A stretch of DNA of 64,000 nucleotides from Anas platyrhynchos (lineage: Eukaryota > Chordata > Aves > Anseriformes > Anatidae): contig NC_092601.1 in the NCBI RefSeq assembly GCF_047663525.1, positions 16,763,501-16,827,500 of the forward strand, given 5' to 3'. The notes below the pieces were generated by a model. The model worked only from the letters and a program-made list of their open reading frames with translations, was not told where the DNA came from and made no database searches. The position numbers were made by a program, and so were the translations under genes. Position 1 is the stretch's first letter. Each line of letters opens with the position of its first letter. Of this stretch, positions 59,201 to 64,000 are shown one piece after another.

Positions 59201-62200
59201 TCAGTGCTGTGACGTACCTGGTGCTGCACTGCAGGGCGGTAGAGTGGAAATGGTGGTGCCGTGCCCCAGAACGCTGAAATCTGGTCTGTGGACACTTCAC
59301 GTGCAGCTGTGCCCCTGGATGAAGTTTGGTCTTCCCAACCAATACAGCTTTAATTTAATCATTTGAAGCTGCTGTCAAGAAGCTCTAGATGCCCTCTCCT
59401 CATTTCTTTCCAAAGTAGATCTTTCCAAACTGACTTCAGTTACAGAACCTGCTGCAGCTCACTTTACTTCTCTTTGCTAGGCGTTTTCACCAACTTTTTG
59501 CGTGTAGAGATGAGATGCATCAAATCTCCAGGCATTGGTACTCCCTAGCAAGACATGGGATTAATTATGACCACTTGCTCACAAAATCTTCAGTACATAC
59601 TGTAACTTAATTCTCTCTCATGTTGTCATGTTTGAGAGTTTAGAGGTATGCTGTACGTACGTATAGGTGTGTGTTTCAACTAAGGTTTTTCAAGGAAACC
59701 ATAACATTTCTCTTCTGGCATGCAGAATCCTACTTTCCATGTAAAATCATACTGATCGTGATGCCCGTTAGACTGTTCCTGTAACTTGAAGCATACTTTT
59801 ATATCCAGCAAGTCCTAATTGTGAGTTAGGTGTTTTGGTTTTGTTTTTTTTTAAGAGATTAAATACTCTTGTCCTGGTTTTCTTCGTTGCTGAATGCCAT
59901 ACCCTCACTTACTCATACGCTTCAGGTCATCCTGCTTAGCCTTTGGGGCTCAAATATTTCTTTCAAGTTAAGATCTTGGCTGCAGAATGCTTAATCTGTG
60001 AAATCGATTCTATCAGCATTAATATTTTACATTTCTGGCTCATGAAGCAAAATAAAGCTGCGCTCTCTGTGTGGCTGATGGTTGGTGGAATCTCATAACT
60101 GCCTCTAGAGAAAAAAATCTAGCAAACCAGATCAAAGACTAGAAGTCATGCTCAATAGTCCTGCCGATTTTGCGAAGCAAAAGGAGGTGTAAATATGATG
60201 AGCCTTCAAGCAAGGAGGAGTTCCCACCATGTTTTCATCAGCGTCGTGGCTTTCCTCACTTCTCCCTGTGTTTTTATTTTTATTTTAATGTTAAACTTGT
60301 GTTGAGGTTTCTCCTCTCAGTGGTCATTTAGCCGGAGGAGCGGGATGGCAGGAGTCCCGAGTGCAGCTGGTTTGGATGTAATATCTCTGACCTTCCCGTG
60401 AGGCCAGAGGTGGCTTGAAGCTGCAGGTAATGGCACGCAGCACTTCAGAACACAACAAATTTGACAAATGCTGAAATACAGCGTGAGTAATGGCCTCGGT
60501 GAGTGTTTCTCTCTGCAGTTTGCACCTCGCTTTTGGGGCAGCTTCCCCTGTGTCAGGTTGGTTTGGATGCTCGGTGGTTTTGCTCTAACCAGAAACCTGT
60601 CGGGCTGTTCTGTGGTAGTTTCCATTCTGTAACCGGTCCTCAGAGCGTGGCCTCCTTCATGAGCAGCCTTGTTTTCTAGGGCTGCATCCTCTCCCACCCC
60701 AAATACCTTGAGTTTCACTTGGTGTTCCTACCTCTTGGGCTGCCTGCTGCCTTTTTCCATGGGAATGGTTTGCTTCCAGTTCAGGGACGTGCCTGCCTTT
60801 CTGCGCCATACAGCCCTCACCGGGAGCCCACCCTTTCAGGTCTGGTGCTGGAGCGCTGCTCCTGGCGCTATCTGAGCAGACTGCTCCCCGTGCCAAGGTT
60901 GGAAGTGTTAATCTTGCTGCAGACCGGGGTGATAATTCATTGCTGTCACAGCAACACATGCTTAAAGTTGCCTCTTGCCAGATTCGTTGGCTATACGCTG
61001 CACCAGAGAAAATTATTTCAAGAGTCTTATTGCATAGCCAGATGCTGTAGGACTCGTGCAATCCACCTCCCTTCCCCCTTTTTATGACTTCAGGGAGGAA
61101 AACAGCTCTGCAGTGAGGCACGTTCCTGCCGAGCGCGGGTGAAGAGGTAGAGGAACTTCTGCTCACGGCTACGTTTTCTGGTTTTGCTTTGAGGGAAGTC
61201 CTGTTTTGTGCTCAGCCTAGAAAGGACAGAAGGAGTTTAAGGTAGGGGGAGTAGAGTTTAAAAAGAAATAAACTAAGCCAGCAAGGGTGCTCTGTTCATG
61301 CTCTCTGCAATAGTTAAGCGTTGTGGAAGTTTTATGTTTTCGTTAAAAACGTGCTAATGACTAGATGGGCTTGACAAACTTTTTCTACCATCTGTGTCTT
61401 TTCAGTCTTTCAAAAGAAAGAGAAATTGTGTGAAGTCTTGCACGGGAGTGACCAGCACACCTAGGTGCTCTGCTTGATTTCGTTAGAGCCATTTAGCTCG
61501 GTTGTTAGGTTGTTCTAATAGGACCTCACCTGGAATTTTTATTCTATGTAATTGGGCTCTGTAAGTGCCCGAGGATACATATCTTGCTTCTGGTATTTAT
61601 GGCTATAATTTACTGACTCTTTGTTATTATTTGGGCTAATTGGAAGGTGATGCTGCAAGCCGGATCACAAAGCAGAGGCCACCAGTGTTGCTTGGTCTCA
61701 TCTCTATCCTTTGCAAGTCTTCTACAAGCCTCTGTATCAGTGGCTGTTTTGTCTCTGGGATATTGCAGACCTCTGAAGAGGGAAATGGGGAGCTTTTTGT
61801 TGCAGGATCTAAGGTCACCCAGGCAAGTTACTTAATGCACAGCTTCTGAAAGAACAGCATTCAGTGCACAGTGGTGTTTGATTACCAGGGAAGGGAGATG
61901 TGCAGGTTGTTTAGTAGGACAGAAACTTGCTGATGCTCTTCCCAGCATAAATGTCATAATGCCTAGTGGCTAAGTGTTGCATCACCGATAGCTATTGTCT
62001 TTTATTTCTCAGAGAAGTTGCTATGGAAGTTAAATTATTCTGGATGCACTCCCGTAGATCAATATCCAGGCGAAAATGTGATGCTGGGAAGTTTGCCGTA
62101 GTGTCACGCATGTTATACGTGTTGTGCTACTTTCCCTCCTTTTCATTCTTTGTGTCTTAATTATTTGCACTGCCAGATTGTAAAGAATGCTGTCTTGAGA

Positions 62201-64000
62201 AGCACATCTGGGAAGGACTTCTTTGGGACCTGTGTAAACCACCTCTTTACTTGGCAAAGATAGCTTTTAAGCAACTTGAGATACTCTTGAGAAGGCCTGA
62301 GGCAGTACTCTCAAATTCTTTTTTTAATCCTGCTGTAAAGCATAAAGGCAATGTATTTGTCCACAAAACACTGCACATGTTTATAACCATAGAAACAGAG
62401 CAAGAGATCAGGACTCGAAATCTGTATGGATTCGCGTTTAATACTTTTGCTCAAGTCTACGTGAGATTACTGGCAATTTGCAATTGTAATAGTTTGCGTG
62501 AGAATCCCCTGGTCATGCTTCAAGCTCTGAACTGTTTTTTTTTTTTTCAAGTGAGGTATGCCAGAGCAATTCTCTTTTGCAGAGGTAGAAGGTGTAGGAA
62601 TTCTCTTTCACTCCCACGTTTTCCCATCCCAGTGCAGTGGTTATTAGCCCTTCGTTTTTCTGTCTACAGGTGCTTTAAGAACCCAGACAACTTCGTCCTG
62701 CTGCCCAGGTAGCCTGCCTAGTGCTCAGGAGCTGTCTCACTGCAGAGAACTCCAGCCCCTCTCTGAGTGAATGATAGATTGAGGTGGAACCTGTATGGCC
62801 ACGTGTATTGTATATGATGACTTTAGTGCTGGTACCATTTGGGTGAGTACGGGAACAGAGATTTGTTTCGAACAAACTGCAAGACGAGTTCTCTGTTCTT
62901 ACCAAAATACAGATTGCTCTCTGGCTATTTTTGATGGCAAAGGCAGCTTCATTTTCTTTTTACCAATGCCAAGCGTGCATAAACTTTTGCTATTCTGTTA
63001 ACTTTAGAGAGGGGTCTGGAGTTTTTAACGAGCTGTTAGTATGCCAGCTAATGCCCTAACCAGCAGGAAGCCTTGGTAAGTAATCTTCGTTTTGGAAACA
63101 AGGACAAGCTAGATCAACAGAAGGGCATAGTAAAACGTCTGCCTTATCTGCCAATGAACATTTGTTAGTATGGTGGGAGTAATAATTGTTTTTGAAAGCT
63201 GATAACGTTCTTCTAAGTGTGGGGAAGAACAAGGAAGGCAGATAATGATATATACCCTAGTTCCCCGACTCCCGGTGAGGCTGCAGTTTCAGATCCTCAG
63301 GTCCAAAGATTACCATCTCAGCAGCCGATCCTCCCCTCCCGAATTCAATTGCTCAGCTGGGAGACGAAGCATTAGGCTTATCTGTTTGCTGAACTGATTG
63401 ATTTCAGACCTCAGTCATCTGCAGCTTTGGGGCAGGGCTTGCAGAGTCCTACCTTTTGATGACATTTCCCCGTTGGAATGCAATGTGGTAACTTTCTGAG
63501 ATTGCATCAAATTAGTTCCATACTGAAGGGGAAGCTGTGGATACCGGCAGACCATCGTGTTGATCTGGGGAGAGAACTGAAACTCAGAAGAAAAGGCAGG
63601 ACACACAGAAACCCTGCCATCAATCATTTGACTTGTTCAGTCATCTCCACAACCCAGTCTTCCGCTTATAGTCCCTTTATATCAATTTCTTACACAGCAA
63701 AGGGTGTGTGCGTGTATGTGTGTACATTATATGTATGTACACAGTCATTCCCAGTTTCGGTATGCAAGGTAAATAAACTGAAAATAGCGAGAGATGGAAG
63801 CACCTACAGCCCCATATTCAATGTGGGAGGGTAGAAATGTTGGAAGCAAAGCCTCTGTGTTGTGTGTGTGTGTGTCCATGGACAATTTGGGAACCCCTGG
63901 TGTATGAAATAACTCAAGCTATTAGTTATTCAAACAAGCTGGAGCGCTGTTCAGGTGTAACGATGCCTTTAGATCTTAAAGGTGAAATATGCTTTTGGCT

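Larger units (their letters stand above)
46741..64000 (+). other. USP22: USP22 intron 1 (partial, at least 17.3 kb)
   Basis: From the donor at 46741 to the window end I find no exon encoding the expected next segment (a CxxC zinc-finger region with HLNRLHSC-like sequence), so the intron continues outside. The first 0.5 kb is CpG island with long G-runs. The rest is AT-balanced with T-rich runs and short TG microsatellites (48826-48890, 63700-63740, 63855-63873). No transposon, RNA gene or nested gene is recognised. A small exon could be missed by eye. Confidence 0.75.

Noticed and set aside
62251-62712. 153-codon + strand open frame in USP22 intron 1
   Set aside because: The translation shows no familiar domain, begins without a convincing context, and contains a poly-T-encoded Phe run. 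Judged chance.

Overview
The window is ordinary vertebrate nuclear DNA, most likely from a bird or another sauropsid. It has split genes with GT/AG introns, CpG-island promoters, AATAAA-type poly(A) signals, poly-T and poly-C tracts, minisatellites and an old MIR-type SINE. The proteins are clear but not identical counterparts of human ones. Introns are short: DHRS7B fits in about 11 kb. I see no bacterial, viral or plasmid features and no CRISPR.

Four protein genes are supported, and they match the block I remember from human 17p11.2 (USP22-DHRS7B-TMEM11-NATD1), here in inverted orientation. (1) Positions 1-5230, + strand: the 3' part of NATD1 (two coding exons, a long 3' UTR, a poly(A) signal). 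(2) 7200-15780, + strand: TMEM11, complete, with a CpG-island promoter holding three ZNF143-like sites and a YY1-like site over the start codon, a short first coding exon, a 7.3 kb intron and one large second exon. (3) 30181 down to 19493, - strand: DHRS7B, complete, seven coding exons (324 codons), tail to tail with TMEM11 and starting in a small CpG island next to a 21-22 bp minisatellite. (4) 45430-64000, + strand: the promoter, 5' leader, first coding exon (46615-46740) and start of a very long first intron of USP22, which runs off the window.

Between the divergent DHRS7B and USP22 promoters (30.4-45.1 kb) I find no gene I can support, only simple repeats, a good MIR-type SINE and a weaker CR1-like fragment. 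The last 17 kb is USP22 intron 1, with G-rich runs near its start and no second exon that I recognise.

The genes do not form one pathway. TMEM11 acts in mitochondrial inner-membrane shape, DHRS7B in peroxisome/ER lipid reduction, USP22 in the SAGA deubiquitinase module, and NATD1 is a little-studied GNAT-like protein. I did not find a new biological system. The parts most worth a second look are regulatory: the ZNF143 cluster at TMEM11, the CCAAT cluster and the upstream ORF overlapping the start codon at USP22, and the minisatellite at DHRS7B.
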